Of a stretch of 64,000 bases of DNA, positions 1 through 13,047 are shown in pieces (positions within the stretch are counted from its first letter, which is position 1; every line of letters starts with the position of its first letter). The position numbers and the translations under genes are program-made. Under the pieces are notes generated by a model. It searched no databases, was not told where the DNA came from, and was given only the letters and a program-made list of their open reading frames with translations. The stretch comes from Quillaja saponaria (lineage: Eukaryota > Streptophyta > Magnoliopsida > Fabales > Quillajaceae), in NCBI GenBank assembly GCA_029379385.1, contig CM055607.1, positions 37,254,797 to 37,318,796 of the forward strand. The letters are read 5' to 3'.

Positions 1-1954
1 ATTTAGTATGATCCAGCAAAATCCTGCCAACATCAATGGAGAGTATGCCTTTCTTCTCTATGAGAGACTGCAGTACAAGAAAATACAGAGTTTAATCTTA
101 AACCCCACGTACACACTCTCTTATAACCTAAGAACAATTAATCAACTATCCTCACTGTGGAGACAACTCCAAGCCCAATGTGTTGAGCACACATACACAA
201 GGCCACGGGCACCCTAGCATCTTTTGTGTACTCAACACCGATAAATACCCATACCAAAATCATGGGAACAAGAGATCTCATAAGAGGCTAATACCACAAA
301 TACAATGTTATGATGCTAGTCACACTTTAAGAAGCGCCAAATGGGATTCACTGAACCAAGGATCCAATCTGTATTTATGTTTTATTTTCCTTCATTAATA
401 TTTCTCTTTTTATTTTGTTATCAAGATTAACTTCGCCAGTGTTGAGTTTTTTCATGAAAGTCAGTTCAAAACCTGAAAAAGGACGGGTGATGTAGATTGA
501 CAGCCAATATAACACTTCGTCAAAACTAGTGATATGGATCTAAGGAAAAGCTTGTTGAGGCATCTCGTACTTAACGACAAGCTATATCATACATGTGTGC
601 AAGAGACTGATGTTGTATGGGACATCAAAGCATCAATGCCAAGATGAAACAAAAAATGGGCAAGGGTTCTCATAAATAGATGGATGGGTGCGGGTAAAGA
701 AGCTAGTCCATTATCCTAGGATTCAAATTGCAACTTGGAACATGAAACACTTACTGGTAGATTAATGGAGCTAGTATATGGAATTATTAGGAATATAATA
801 TTATTGTATTGTGTAATCCTATATTGTTTAAATGTGGAAGTCTATGTTTTATTATTTACTATAAATAAAGCTTATGGGAGTAGGCTTTGAGATATCAATC
901 AAGGTCACAATCATTTCCTTATTCTATTTTATTTAACATGGTCTTGAAAATAAAAGGGATTGAACCATCTTTTAGACGAAAGATATAATTAAGGATAGAA
1001 AAGAGGAAATAATGAGGCTTGAATGGAAGAAATAACTAGGCTTAAGGCTTGGAAAGAAAAGAAGAGTGTTGAGATTGGTAATTGGGTTTTATTTGTACAA
1101 GATTGAGCATTATATGCTCCCACCAAGTTACTTTTAGAAGTGGGTTCCCTATTCTAACCAAATGGAGTTCATCTTCAAGAGGAGAGTGTAACAAAGTTAT
1201 TGTGATGATTGCATGGTGATTCCAAGAGAGAGTCGATAAGATGGTGGTTTTACATGTTCACCTTAAGAGATGCAAAGAATAAGTAGAGCAACTAGGACTC
1301 TAGGATTAGGTGGTGTAATTTGAAAGAAGAAACACAATTACTAGTTAGAGAGATTATTCAAGGAAGTTAGGTAGGACTTAGTTTATGATGCTAGCTCAAC
1401 ATGGATTGAAATGACAGCTTGTATTACAAACAACCTTAAATAAGAACAGGTATTATGGTAACCATTAGTTACATATGAAGTAGGAAAGTAGTGGAAGTAT
1501 TCATTGACTAAATCCCTAAATACCACATCGCACGTGTGATGTGTTAGAGGTGCTTCTTTTTGCTAGAAAAAAGAAGCACCTGTATTTTTTTTTTAATTTC
1601 CTTCTCACTGGCTGCTTTTTTTATTTTTCCTTTTTTTTTTTCACTTCTTTATACAATCACTAGGGCATCAAAAGGAAAACATAAATGTAGAAAATAATAT
1701 CAGCATACTACTTTTAAGTAGCTATATTAGGATCATTTCTTCTGATGCGCAACTAGACATCAATTTACAAGCAATTTGTTGGTACACAGAATGCTGACTA
1801 AAAATAGACACGCTTCCTATCAATATCCTAGGAAAGTTGGACCTGAATGAATCGTAATACATAGATGCAACCATATTTTCGGGCATTATTGAGGCAAGTT
1901 TCACATTCCAACATAAGTTTATACATATGTAACTAATGAAAGTTAGACACTAAC
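1..1954. other. repeat-rich left flank with LINE endonuclease scrap
   Basis: No complete gene is visible. At about 715-780 the plus strand reads like the start of an APE-type endonuclease of a plant LINE (IATWNM, then TLTGRLMELVYG after a one-base slip). The similarity stops abruptly near 780. The following 780-940 stretch ends in TTTAACATGGTC, which resembles an LTR end, but no partner copy was found. The rest is AT-rich non-coding DNA, formally the first intron or downstream flank of the RAD21-like exon at 1955-2078. The LINE call rests on a short motif only. Confidence 0.35.
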
Positions 1955-2078
1955 CTACAGAAACGCCAATATCTGTATCAGCCACTTGATTCTTACGAAG
2001 CTTCCTCTCCAAATGCGCCGCTATCCATATTGTCCCAAGCGGCCCTTTCTTGGCCAATATAAACTGAGAATAGAACAT
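1955..2078 (-). CDS. SYN4: RAD21/SYN4-like cohesin kleisin, first exon only
   Basis: The minus strand opens with ATG at 2078-2076 and reads MFYSQFILAKKGPLGTIW, then IAAHLERKLRKNQVADTDIG, which is the hallmark N-terminus of the Rad21/Rec8 family (alpha-kleisin subunit of cohesin, which closes the SMC1-SMC3 ring and is cut by separase). The N-terminal helices seen here normally bind SMC3. The exon ends after GVSV with phase 1 and a good donor (GTTAGT) at 1954. No following exon (family DSILFPE...) was found in 1-1953, so the gene either continues beyond the left edge across a long intron or is an orphan exon. Residue choice resembles the plant RAD21.3/SYN4 type rather than REC8/SYN1; this subtype call is from memory. 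The exon itself has no lesion. Confidence 0.75.
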
Positions 2079-4279
2079 CTCCCCACTTTCACTTCAGCAA
2101 CAAATTATTGATTCTCATACAAGAAACCTTCCTCAAGCCAGACACAGGCACCGATGAATATAGAGCTTATGTTTGACTTCTAAGCTCCCAAAAAAAAATA
2201 ATAATAATAACCGACCAGTGGAAGACCTGAAGTCCTTAAGCAAGCAAATAGACTTAAAAATCGGTCAAAATTTAAGTAAATTGCATAAACTGAAAGCTTT
2301 TCCTCGAATTCCCCTCGAACACTTCAAACCAAACTTGAACTATTCAAGTTCAATACAAGAAAACAAAAAAAAACAAAAAACCCTAATTAGGACACCCAAA
2401 ACATCTCCTGCAACCCGGATCCGAAGAAAAAGCAAGCTTTTTCAGAAACTTTAAATAATTTATCAGAACCATCTTGAAAGCTCGAAAATCTGTCCCTGAA
2501 GCGCCCGGTAGCGTGAGAGGAGAACGCTAGGAGTGCTAGGACGGAGTCTTAGTATCGGGGTATCCTTGAAGAAAAAGAATTGCATCGAATTGGACCATAC
2601 ACAGACTGCGTCGGTAGTTCAAGAAATCACTGAGTAGAGATCGGACGCATATGAAAAGTTTCAACGAGACAGAGGTAGGAACCGAATTCTGCGTGAGGTC
2701 AGTGTTAGACCGGGAGAGATGTTAAAGAGATATCTTTGGTCAAGATTTGTGTTTTTTGAATTATAGTAGTAAATGTTTAGTGGAATCAACGCAAGCCATG
2801 GGTTTTCTAAGTTCAAACAACTGCTGCTAATTTTTTCTCACATAAAAGAAAAGTTTTGCTCGTCAAAGCTTCTTACTCCACGCTTTTCAAGTTCACATAC
2901 CCTGTTATGAAATTAATTTATAAGTAAGTTTCACGTATTCTCTTGCACACCCCATTACTGTCTGATCCAGATCCTCTCCACGTACGAAGGCATTAGACAC
3001 GATTAATGAGTGAGTTGTCTTCTCAACTTGGTAATACAAATTTAAATTTTAGAATATGCTATAAAATAAATAAATAAATAAATAAAATTTTTAATTAAAT
3101 GTATTATGGAAATATATTGTTACAATGCATGTGATGGATATCTCTAACCATAAAAATATATGTGTTAAAAAATAAATTATTATTGAATTTAAGGAGTAAA
3201 GTGAAATTTCTAATCCAAGTTAACAAAAGAGTAAAAACTTTTTAAAATAAAATATTTACAATAATAGGAAATATATGTAAACAATCACCTTTCGCATATA
3301 AAAATTAGCCTTATCACAGTGCTTACACATATGTTTAAGAGGTTTTTTTTTTTTTTTTTTTTTTAGGAATAATGTAAAAAATATTATAATTGTTATACAA
3401 CATAGAGAGAAGGATTTAAGTTTTAGAAGAGATTTTTAAAAAATAATTTATTAATTGAAGTTAACAATCCAAGAGTTTTTTAATTTTTGTTCATTTTTTT
3501 CTTTAATTATAGTTGAAAATGAGTAATTTTTAATAAATGAAGTAATTTTAGTTTAAAAATATATCAAAATTTGGGAGAATACTACCCGTTCTTTTAGTAT
3601 GGTATTTAAATTAAAAACTAAATTAAAAAATTATAGGCTATCACAAGAATATTCTGACTTTTAATATAGTATAGATAGATAATTTCCTTAATATTATTTA
3701 TATGTGAGAGATATTGATTAACATTTCTTCTCTCATACGAGAAATAATAAAATAATGTTATTTTGTTCATATTACTTTCTCACCCTTTCCTAAGTTTATA
3801 ATTTTGAGTACACTCAAAAACTAAATTAATGTAAACTAATTGATATTTAGTAATAAGTTCATGTAAAAAGGACTAATAATTTTTGGTAAACTTTAGGCAA
3901 GTTAGTATAAACCGATAGATAGCGTGGACAAAAAAATAATGTGTATGTAGTTAATCTATCTCAACTCCAATGATAGCAAGATGTGTTGAAATATGAGTAG
4001 TTTAGTGACGCTTTGTTTTTAGTTAAAATTATTTGATTATAATTAATAATTAGATTTTTAATTATTTAAGGATTATAATTGAGTTTTAAATTATGTAATA
4101 ATTGTATAAAGTGTTTGGTAAGAATTATTTATAATCTATAAAATTACTAATGAAAATTTTATTTGTACTTGATAAAATAATGTTTAATTAATTATATATT
4201 TTCTATTAAAATTATTAAAATGGGTAGTGAAGTTAAGATTTGGCATGTGAATGATGTGTTAATAGTACTAGGTGTTATT
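2079..4279. other. intergenic, likely 5' leader then AT-rich DNA
   Basis: 2079-2750 has a more balanced composition and probably holds the 5' leader and promoter of the RAD21-like gene on the minus strand. Short open frames here are low-complexity (Asn and Lys runs). 2900-4279 is very AT-rich and includes a long poly-T tract at about 3342-3364. No gene is seen. Confidence 0.4.
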
Positions 4280-7012
4280 TATGAAAATAATTATGAATCA
4301 GGAGATTTTAAGAGACTTTATTAGATTCTATAAGGAACTTATTTGTAATTTCTAAATTAGAAAAACATGCAAGAAATATCTCTTAAAATATAATATTATA
4401 ACAAAAATATGCTTCAAAATCTACAAATTATGTCTTATCTTTTATTATTTTTCTTAAAAATCGTAAATAGATATTATAATGAAGATTGCTAGAGGATTGA
4501 AGATATCGATCAAATTTCACTGTATGTGTTGGCTTTTCTCAGAACTAGCTTCTCTGATTTTTGAGATTAGAGTATATCATGAAAGAAACATATTTGATAA
4601 GTATTTCACAAAGTGTGGTTAAAGAGTTTCCCCTGTGGCTTTTTGATTATTGCTTGCGGCGGATAGCTTGAAGCCGAATAACTGCCTTGGCTATGGCACG
4701 ATGTTTTTTATGGAAGAAAGGGCAGCAAAACAATTATGTATTGAAAGTGGAAAAAGATAGTGTCCTAGAAGGAAATGGACTTTGACGTTTGACATGAATA
4801 CAAACTCAATCTTTTCAAGAGCTTGATATTTATCCGTTTGAATCATAAACCAATTGAACAGTTGGCCGAAATGCCAACGGTTGCCTACGTATTGTGGAAG
4901 AGACATTATAGTTTTGCAGTGAACTTTCAGATGAAGTGATTCACTAATCTTCTGCATGAGACTCGTATCTCCACCTTTGAAAGGTTGAATTTTTTCCAGC
5001 CATTGAATGTATGAGTAAACTCATGAATATAGGCATACGGCATGTCTTGAACAAAGCCATAACTAGTAGCAATGCACCCATAAGCCACAAATTTGGGGAC
5101 AGATTTCAATCCACAGCACTCAAGGTATGCAGGGGATAAGTTTGGAAGCAAATTCACTAACATGTGTTAATGTTAAATTAATGTGCACTGGGGGCTAGAA
5201 ATAATGATTCCAGAGTGATCTTTATGGTCAGCGTATTTGGGCGATCAGACAACCTCCCCACCTTGAATCCTACAAAACAAAGGACAAGAGCCAAGTCCTG
5301 GGTGAGCTCCCTAAACCCTCCGATGATTAAATCAGAATAAGAGCTAAGTAACTATAAATATGTTAAGGAATAATAGATTGGACTTTTAGATATGCTTTAA
5401 TCATATGATTAAGAACATTATGATTATTATCAAAGTTAAATTTAATTTGTTTACCAAGTAATTTGATGCACGGTTTTATCAAATCTAGTATTAAAATTAT
5501 TGGATCGGTACATGTACTTGATGGATATGTCAAAAGTACAAATATAAACATTTTCATGTACCCCTTGATTTTGAAGGATCTGGATCTCATAATGATATAA
5601 GTTCAAATTATGGGGGTAGTGAACATATTATTGAAAATATATATGATACCAAGATTATCAAAGAGGGATTATTTGATAATAATTTTTTGGTGTATTAGAA
5701 TAATACACATTGAAACCAGTTGGATAACTAGTGTGTGAGATTACTGAGTTTTGAAAGACAATACAATTTCTTAGACAATAAAGAAATATAGTTATATATC
5801 ATTTTGCAATGGAATCAAATTGATTGCTTAGTAGCTATTGGTAAAAAGATTGAAAGGATTCGAGAATTTATAGTGAAATAAATTCGTGGTCATGTCCAAT
5901 GCTTCGTAATTGTATTTGTCCATTGTCATGTTAAAACCAATTTGTTAAGTGTGCTTATAAAAGAATTTATAATTATTTGTCTAAACATTAATGTAAGTTG
6001 TTATGATTTTACGAGACAAATTTAAAAATGAATTTTATTGTCAATGTGAGATTGATCAAAACTGCCTAAAATGCAATAAAACTAACATCTAGTGGAATGA
6101 GGCTAAAACCTACCCAACTTTGACTTAGTAAAAACTATTTCCAAAGTTGAATGGGTAATGACAAGTTATTGTTTGTGTCTTGGGAAAGCAATGAATTTTG
6201 ATTTTAATATCATAGCCCTACTTTAGGATATCAATGCTTAGTAGAATGTGCATGGAGGATGAGTGATACACATATCACTCTTAATTGAGAATATTTGATT
6301 TAGTAACTTCACCTATATTTATATAAAAGTGGTGCCGCTTCTGGCAAAGATTAAAAGGTTATCTTTTTAAATATTCATGAATCCAAGAATAACACATGGC
6401 CATATTTGTGCTAGAGATAATTAAAAAATCTTATGATAATTGGATAATATCATGTGTTTATTTATTTTCAGTTATAATACAAGGAGTACTGGTTTAATTT
6501 GCAGACACCAATTACTTTATTAGAACTTCAAAATAATTACACTAATAGAAAGTTTAATCTATGAGACACTTTCTACTATACATGATATTATGATTATATT
6601 AAAATTTAGTGGGAGATTGTTAGATAGATTATAATATAAGTCTTAATTTAGAATGCCTTTTCATGAATAGTAATATATGTGAAGAGACATAACTATTGAA
6701 TTCAATAGTTATAATTTGTTGGTACCAAGAAATGCAACTCGTGAATTACAAGTTATAGTTTATTATGCTAAAAGTCATGACTGTTAAATACATGACTATT
6801 CATTATTTATTTATAGATGGCTTCCATAAGTAATTGAAAACAATTTTGAATAACGAGATTCTAAAAGACATTGTTGGATCTTGAAAGGGATTTGTCTGCA
6901 ATCCCCAAATTAGAATAGTATGCAGGCAATATCTCTTTAAGGATAGTGTTGTAACAACAACATATTTTAAAGTCTACAAATTATGTCTTATCCTTTACTA
7001 TTCTTCCTAACA
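4280..7012 (+). mobile_element. degenerate LTR retroelement remnant
   Basis: A sequence block at about 4280-4457 recurs in diverged form at about 6830-7012 (shared landmarks: AAATTAGAA, GCAAGAAATATCTCTT versus GCAGGCAATATCTCTT, CTACAAATTATGTCTTATC). The right copy begins with TGTTAG at 6618 directly after a purine-rich AGTGGGAGA tract, and ends in CTAACA at 7012, as expected for a 3' LTR of about 395 bp preceded by a polypurine tract. The left copy is truncated. The interior shows no recognisable gag-pol, but carries two short minus-strand open frames (4691-4957 and 4927-5163) that I could not assign. Element class is therefore uncertain; the polypurine tract style suits Ty1/copia. Confidence 0.4.
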
Positions 7013-9564
7013 TGCATGAGAGAGAAACTCAATTAAATGTATCTTAATCAAGTAAGTTTGTTTACAAATACTATTATGTAAATCTAAATTTTACCTGTGA
7101 AAATACTAGGAGCCTTAAGTTTAGAGTTAACTATCGTTTGAGAATTTCAACTTATAGGTAATTCTCAAAATAAATACTTACATTTTTTATATCATTTTTC
7201 TATTTCATATCTTTTGCAGGCACTTGATCAAAAAATCGATGAGTATAGTCACCGAAAAATAATGATATGATAATTATTTTTACACATCATTTTTGTTTTT
7301 TTCTTTCTTAATTTAGCTTTTATTTTATTTTTTTAACATTTATCTGGTTATTACACTAATTAAATATTTAAGATGAATATTAAAAAATATCAACTAATAC
7401 AACATTTTATTTTATTTTATCTTTTTATTTACATTTATTTTTATCATTATCTATTATGGGATAAAACTTATGAATCATATGGAAAATTAAATATTTTTTA
7501 TATATTCATAAATTTTTGTTTTATGATGAATAACATTACAAAAATATAAAAAAAAGAGTTGAAAATAAAATAAAATCATATCATTGATGTTATCCAATAT
7601 GTATTTTAGATTTTTTGTAAAATAATCGAGTGGTAAAACATAAAATAAAATAAAATAAAATGATGCAATTTGATGCTAACCAATAATTATTTTTTATACT
7701 TTTTAGAAATAATTAGGAAAATCCTAAAAATTAAAAAATATATATACAAGAAAGAGAAGAAAGAAATACTATGATTTGTAAAAAGATTGATATGTCACTA
7801 TTTTCTGGTAACTATACTTGTTGATTTTTTATTGAATGTATCAAACGATGTAAAAAAAAGTAAGTGCCTCAATTAATATAAAAGAAAAGTAGGTGCCTAT
7901 TTTGAGAATTAATTCTAAATTGAAATCCTCAAATGATAGTCGATTCTTAAGTTATTCTAGTTAGAAAAGATTTAAAAGATTATTATAATATAATTGAACT
8001 TGGCAGACAAGAGGATAGGAAAATAACACATTGTGAGCTAATTTAGATTGAATTTTAAATTAACACATGCCATTCTGTTGGTTGATTTGACTATATTTAG
8101 GAAGTATATATGTCTAGAAACTATATTAGAAAGTTAACAGTGTTAAAAAAGATTAAATCTTTTTATTTTTTTTTATACTAAATTCAAATGTGTCTTTAAA
8201 TATATTTTTCAACTTTTATTTTATTTTTTATCTTACAAATATCATTACATTTTGTTAACCACAATTTAATTCTAACATATTATTAAAATATAAAAATATT
8301 TACACATATATAAATAAAAAATGTTTTGAATATTAAATAAAATAAAGTGTTGAACCAAATAGAATGTTTCCCTAATCTAGTTTTGAAGATAACGGAATGA
8401 CTAATATGTCATGGGAGAAAAAGCTAACTTTTCTTATCTTCCCTGCGTATACTTTAATTGTCTGAGATTAAAGGAGAATATACCAGTTAAAGCAAAATAC
8501 TGTGAGCATAACTAGTCAGTGGCTTATTGCCTTCTCTGAGAAAAGCAGTTGAAATCATCTCGATCAGCAGAAGAAAAAATGTCATATTAGAATAAATATC
8601 ATTGAATAATGTCTTTCAAATAGTTAAAAACTTCAAGGCTTAAGAAATCTCAGATGACTGATATATCGTGTTCAAACTGAAGATTTTAAATCAGTTAGTT
8701 GAGAACTTTGAGTTAAACAAAGCTTGTCAAGAGCAACCGAAACTTTCAACTAAAGAAATGAGCTGTAATGCAACTAAATCAGAACGAAATGTTTCATTAA
8801 TGTTTCAGTCAACTGAAATTATCAATTGGATGCCATCAACTAAAATTGTGTAACTTATCTCTACAACATCATTTTAGAATAAATATTGAATGATCATTGT
8901 TTTCAATTATTGAAATTTTCTCGTAATATCTTATTTGAGTGTAATTTAGAAAAAAAAAAGACAAAACAAGACAGTTAACGAACTCGTTTGACATATCATA
9001 TAAGAAGTACTAAATATAGTATAAGACTATTCAATTTATTTTTGTATAATATTTAGTGACAATATAATAATATAGACTTATATTGTTAATTTATTTTTAT
9101 ATTATATATGATAATATAAGATTATAAAATAATAAAATAATTATAAAACATAATATATTATATGATAATCAACAATGTAGAATACAAATTTTTTGTCACA
9201 ACATCTCTAATTTCACGGTATTGGACCAAAATTATTGCAAGTTTACAATAATCAAATAATATCTTGAACTTATCAAGATAGTGATTAATGAAATAAAACT
9301 ATGGCGCATGATTGAAACAAATAGACAAGGTATTAAGTACCCACTTTTGACATTGGGTATCGTATAATTCAACAAGTTTTAAAACTTGAATTCAGCAACT
9401 CTATTAATCAAATCAAAATAAAGTGCGTAAAAAAGTATAGTTAATGATAAGTAATTTTTAGCATAAAATTATGTAGAGAGAAGTGTAATTTTTTGTTAGA
9501 ACGTTTTTTTGTGCCCCTTGATGAACTGCATATGTTTTACTCAATCTGTGTAACTAACCTAAAT
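7013..9564. other. AT-rich intergenic region
   Basis: Low-complexity AT-rich DNA with many short A and T runs and TAAAA-type repeats (for example near 7641-7660). No gene, RNA gene or clear repeat boundary is seen. The short plus-strand open frame near 8668-8853 has no recognisable motif. Composition shifts towards GC from about 9565, where the probable leader of the Rab gene begins. Confidence 0.4.
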
Positions 9565-12500
9565 AGGCTTCTCCAAGAGCCAAACTACGCCGGACAGACT
9601 TCGACAGTTTTCCTTCCCTGCCCGCATTCACATCCCCTTCCATAGCTGTTCCTAACGCCTTGGCTTAGGCACCGAGGGTTCAATCCCAATCTCCATACAA
9701 TCGTTCTCCCTCCCGTCTTAGGGATTTGTAAGTATTTTCAATTCATGTTTCTCGATCATCATCCTAATTTGTGTTGTAAAATTCAATTCTTGGGTATGTT
9801 TTGAATTTCATCACAATGTTCTTGTAAATTTGGCATTTGTTTGGTGGCTGTTTAATCACTTCCAACTGGTTTGTTAAAACTAGAAATATTCATGACTTGG
9901 TTTGAGCTCTATAATTATTTGAGCTGTTATGTTGTTGGTGAGTTCGGAAGCATGCTTCAAGAATACGCAAATTTTAGATTATTTGGTCCTTTGTTTTTTT
10001 TCCTGACATGATGTTACTTGGGCAAAAAGGTATAACCTTTAAAAATTGTCACTCGTTCGCTGGTTACTCTTTTTACCCAGTTATCCGATTGGCCATTTTT
10101 TCTATTTGGGTTTTGGCTTGCCGGGCTGCTTTTGTCTCTGAAACTTGAGATTGTGAATTTTGCACGGCTGATATTCTGTAGGTTGTTTAATCGATTTAAT
10201 TTTAGGCGAGCATCTGAGTTTTTTAATTAGATTACTTTATGAATATGTAATTTGAAGCTATATCAGCAATTCAGAGTGGAGGATTTCTGTCATATATGCA
10301 GGCCTGGATGTCCCTTTCAGAGAATTAACTGAAATACGGGCTTTACAAGGTTATGTGAATTTGGCATCTAAAGTTGCCTGACACTCAGATGCCAAGTTAA
10401 TAAACTTAGTTCAGATTAAATAGTAATTTGAGATGTAGATATTGTCGGCTAAGTCCTGATCTGTGGTTTCAGGAGTCACAGATTCCAGTTAAGTCAATTT
10501 AACTCTTCTTAACAACAGCTCATACTGAATTTTGACATATGGAGCTAATACTGGTTAGTGTATTCCCATGCATAGACTGGTGTAGCTGTTCCTTATCAAA
10601 AGTTTATTTTTCAAAATAGTTACAAATCTTCACATTATTGTTTCCTCATGTGTGTTCACCCTGGACTGCATTGGAGGTGTTTTTTAATCGTACTTGACTA
10701 TTAAGTGATTGCATATCTGTGGTATTTAGGGGATCTGAAACCTTGACAAGACCACCATGGACAAGATGAGGGTTTATATGAAGCATTTTCAAGAATTACA
10801 TCATAGTTGAACTACGAGATAGAATACTTCATTAACTGTTACAAAAGTACTGACACTTACTTCTTTTTATCGACTTTTCTTGGTTCTAATTCAGACTACA
10901 GGACACATATATTACCGACTGCCTTGACCATCTATCAGTGGTCGGGTCACAAATTATAGAAGTAATACTTGTCTTCTTCTCCGAAACAGAACAGAACTAA
11001 GTCTGGTTTGTTACTTAAGTTCTTTCATATATTTTATTTGTCTTGATAACATTTTGGAAAAAAAATTAATCTTCCATATATATCTTAGTGTAGCCAACCC
11101 TAACTAGTATGGGATTAAGGCTTATTTGAGTATATCAGTGTTTGCGGAGATGTGCTCTCTTTGCAGTGATTTGGGGAGTTTAGGTTGGAACGTAATATAA
11201 GGATTTTCCATGATCGTCGTCTTCCGCTGACATCTTCTTTGGAATATGATTGTCTTTCTTGCTTCTCTTTGGTGTTATGCTTCATGATCTTTTCAAGAGT
11301 GTTCCTCTAGTAGATATGTAGTGCGATTGGCAAACATGATTGTTTTAAGCTTGCATTTTTATTTATCATTTTTGTTTTTGTTTAAGAGGACTTCTTGTCC
11401 TCTCCTGTACTTTTTTTTTCTTTTTCTATAAACAAAAAGAACGTTTAAGTTTTTTGTTATATGGTTTTTGTTATATGTTTCTCCACTGCTATTTGATAAG
11501 AAATAAAAAGAAGAGTATATCCTCCACCAGTATAATGGTGGAAACTGAATTGAATATTTGGATCATTATATCTTTGATTGATGATACGGTTTCACCTGAC
11601 AAATCTTATTTGAGGCAACCTATTGTATCCGTTAGATATATGACATTGTCATGTAAAGATTACATTTCATTTATTCCCAGGATTTGGGACCATAAGAACC
11701 GGGCAGGCGGGGGAGCTGGAGTAGGAACAGAAATAAAACAAAGGGGTTCAGGTATTAACTTTGTTCACTTCTACTTTCTAGAATTTTCCGTCTATATCAG
11801 TAGACATAATTACTGTATTTCTAGGACGGGCAATTTGTGTATCTGGGCTGTATATTGTTTTCAATACACCTCCCTATTGCAATTCAGCATGATTCTGCGG
11901 TTTTGACTTTCATACACGAATCTGACCATGAATTTCGCATACTCTTATAGTTTTAACAGAAAATGAGACAATTTACAAGAGCAGGGTTCAAACCTTAGAC
12001 TACAGCAGCGGGTCAGCTCTTACTGCTGAGTTATTCATGCTTTTGTCTTATGTAGTAGTGTATCATATATCTATTGGTTATTTTTAAGTTTGAAGAGAGC
12101 ATGATTAGACTACAACAGCGGGTCAGCTCTTACTGCTGAGTTACTCATGCTTTTGTCTTATGTAGTAGTGTATCATATATCTATTGGTTATTTTTAAGTT
12201 TGAAGAGAGCATGATATTTATGTCTTTTTGAGATAAAATATTTACAAACTAGTTATAATAAATGCATCATTCCTGCGAGTTATGTTACAGAAATTAATTA
12301 ATATTTTTAAGTATGTTTTGCATATATGATTATACTGGAAAACATGTTTGAAGTTTTTCCAAATTTCCATAGAAAAATCATCAAGTTGGAAAATCTTATC
12401 TTCATATTTCGATGAAATGTGTATTTGAACATGATATTGCATGTGGAAAATGGAAATTTTTTTCCACAACTGAATGGGCCTTAAGTAACTTCAGAAGTTA

Positions 12501-13047
12501 CAATGAATATTTTGTGTTTTCACCATACCTTGGGGTTTTAATGTATCTTGTACCATGTATTGTGCAGAACAAGGAACTTTTCCAGATAAACGATTAAGAG
12601 AATTGTGATCCATCTTTTAGTGGTCATACACTTTGCACTATAGAATGGAGCTTTTTAAATACCGATGCTTCTTGGGTGCTGCAGGAAGCTCTGTCTAGTT
12701 TGGGTTAGTGGCTGGCAACTGAGACTGGAGGAAGTTATATGTTTTAAATAGAGCTGGAGGCAATATTTTAAAAGAATTATCTGACAGTTGTTTCACACGA
12801 TAGGTATATCTTTCTTAAGATACCTTTTACTCTGCATATTATCATATATTTTTGTGAACTATGGGTTTTGTCCTTTACATACCTGCCTTGCTTTCCAAAT
12901 TTTGAATCTTTCTCAGTAGTCTTTCTTGTGTCATCTGATTCATTTTCTCATTTCAGATGATATTCTAGCCCTGAAAAGAGCCAGAATCCAGAATGAGGAG
13001 TTATTGCTAATAGATTCTATAGTGTGACAGTCCTTCAGTATTAGGAA
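9565..13047 (+). other. probable spliced 5' leader of the RABA5a gene
   Basis: Around 9570-9727 a pyrimidine-rich, GC-richer block ends at a strong donor (TTT then GTAAGT at 9728). A good acceptor (CTCATTTCAG, ending at 9?: see position 12956) lies 91 bases before the Rab start codon, so a leader intron of about 3.2 kb is likely. A tandem 110-bp duplication lies inside it. There is no conserved coding sequence in this interval. The exon boundaries are inferred from splice consensus only; transcript data would be needed to fix them and the true transcription start. Confidence 0.4.
11995..12214. repeat. 110-bp tandem duplication
   Basis: Two adjacent copies, 11995-12104 and 12105-12214, both run from TTAGACTACA to TTTGAAGAGAGCATGAT and differ at only about two bases. 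The near identity means the duplication is recent. It lies in the probable leader intron of the Rab gene. Confidence 0.9.

Noticed and set aside
2173..2454. 93-codon plus-strand open frame upstream of the kleisin exon
   Set aside because: It starts at TTG, is low-complexity (Lys, Asn, Ser), and overlaps what should be the minus-strand leader; no family resemblance.
11454..11906. 150-codon open frame before RABA5a
   Set aside because: Starts at a non-ATG codon in a T-rich tract and lies in the probable leader intron; composition is not protein-like.
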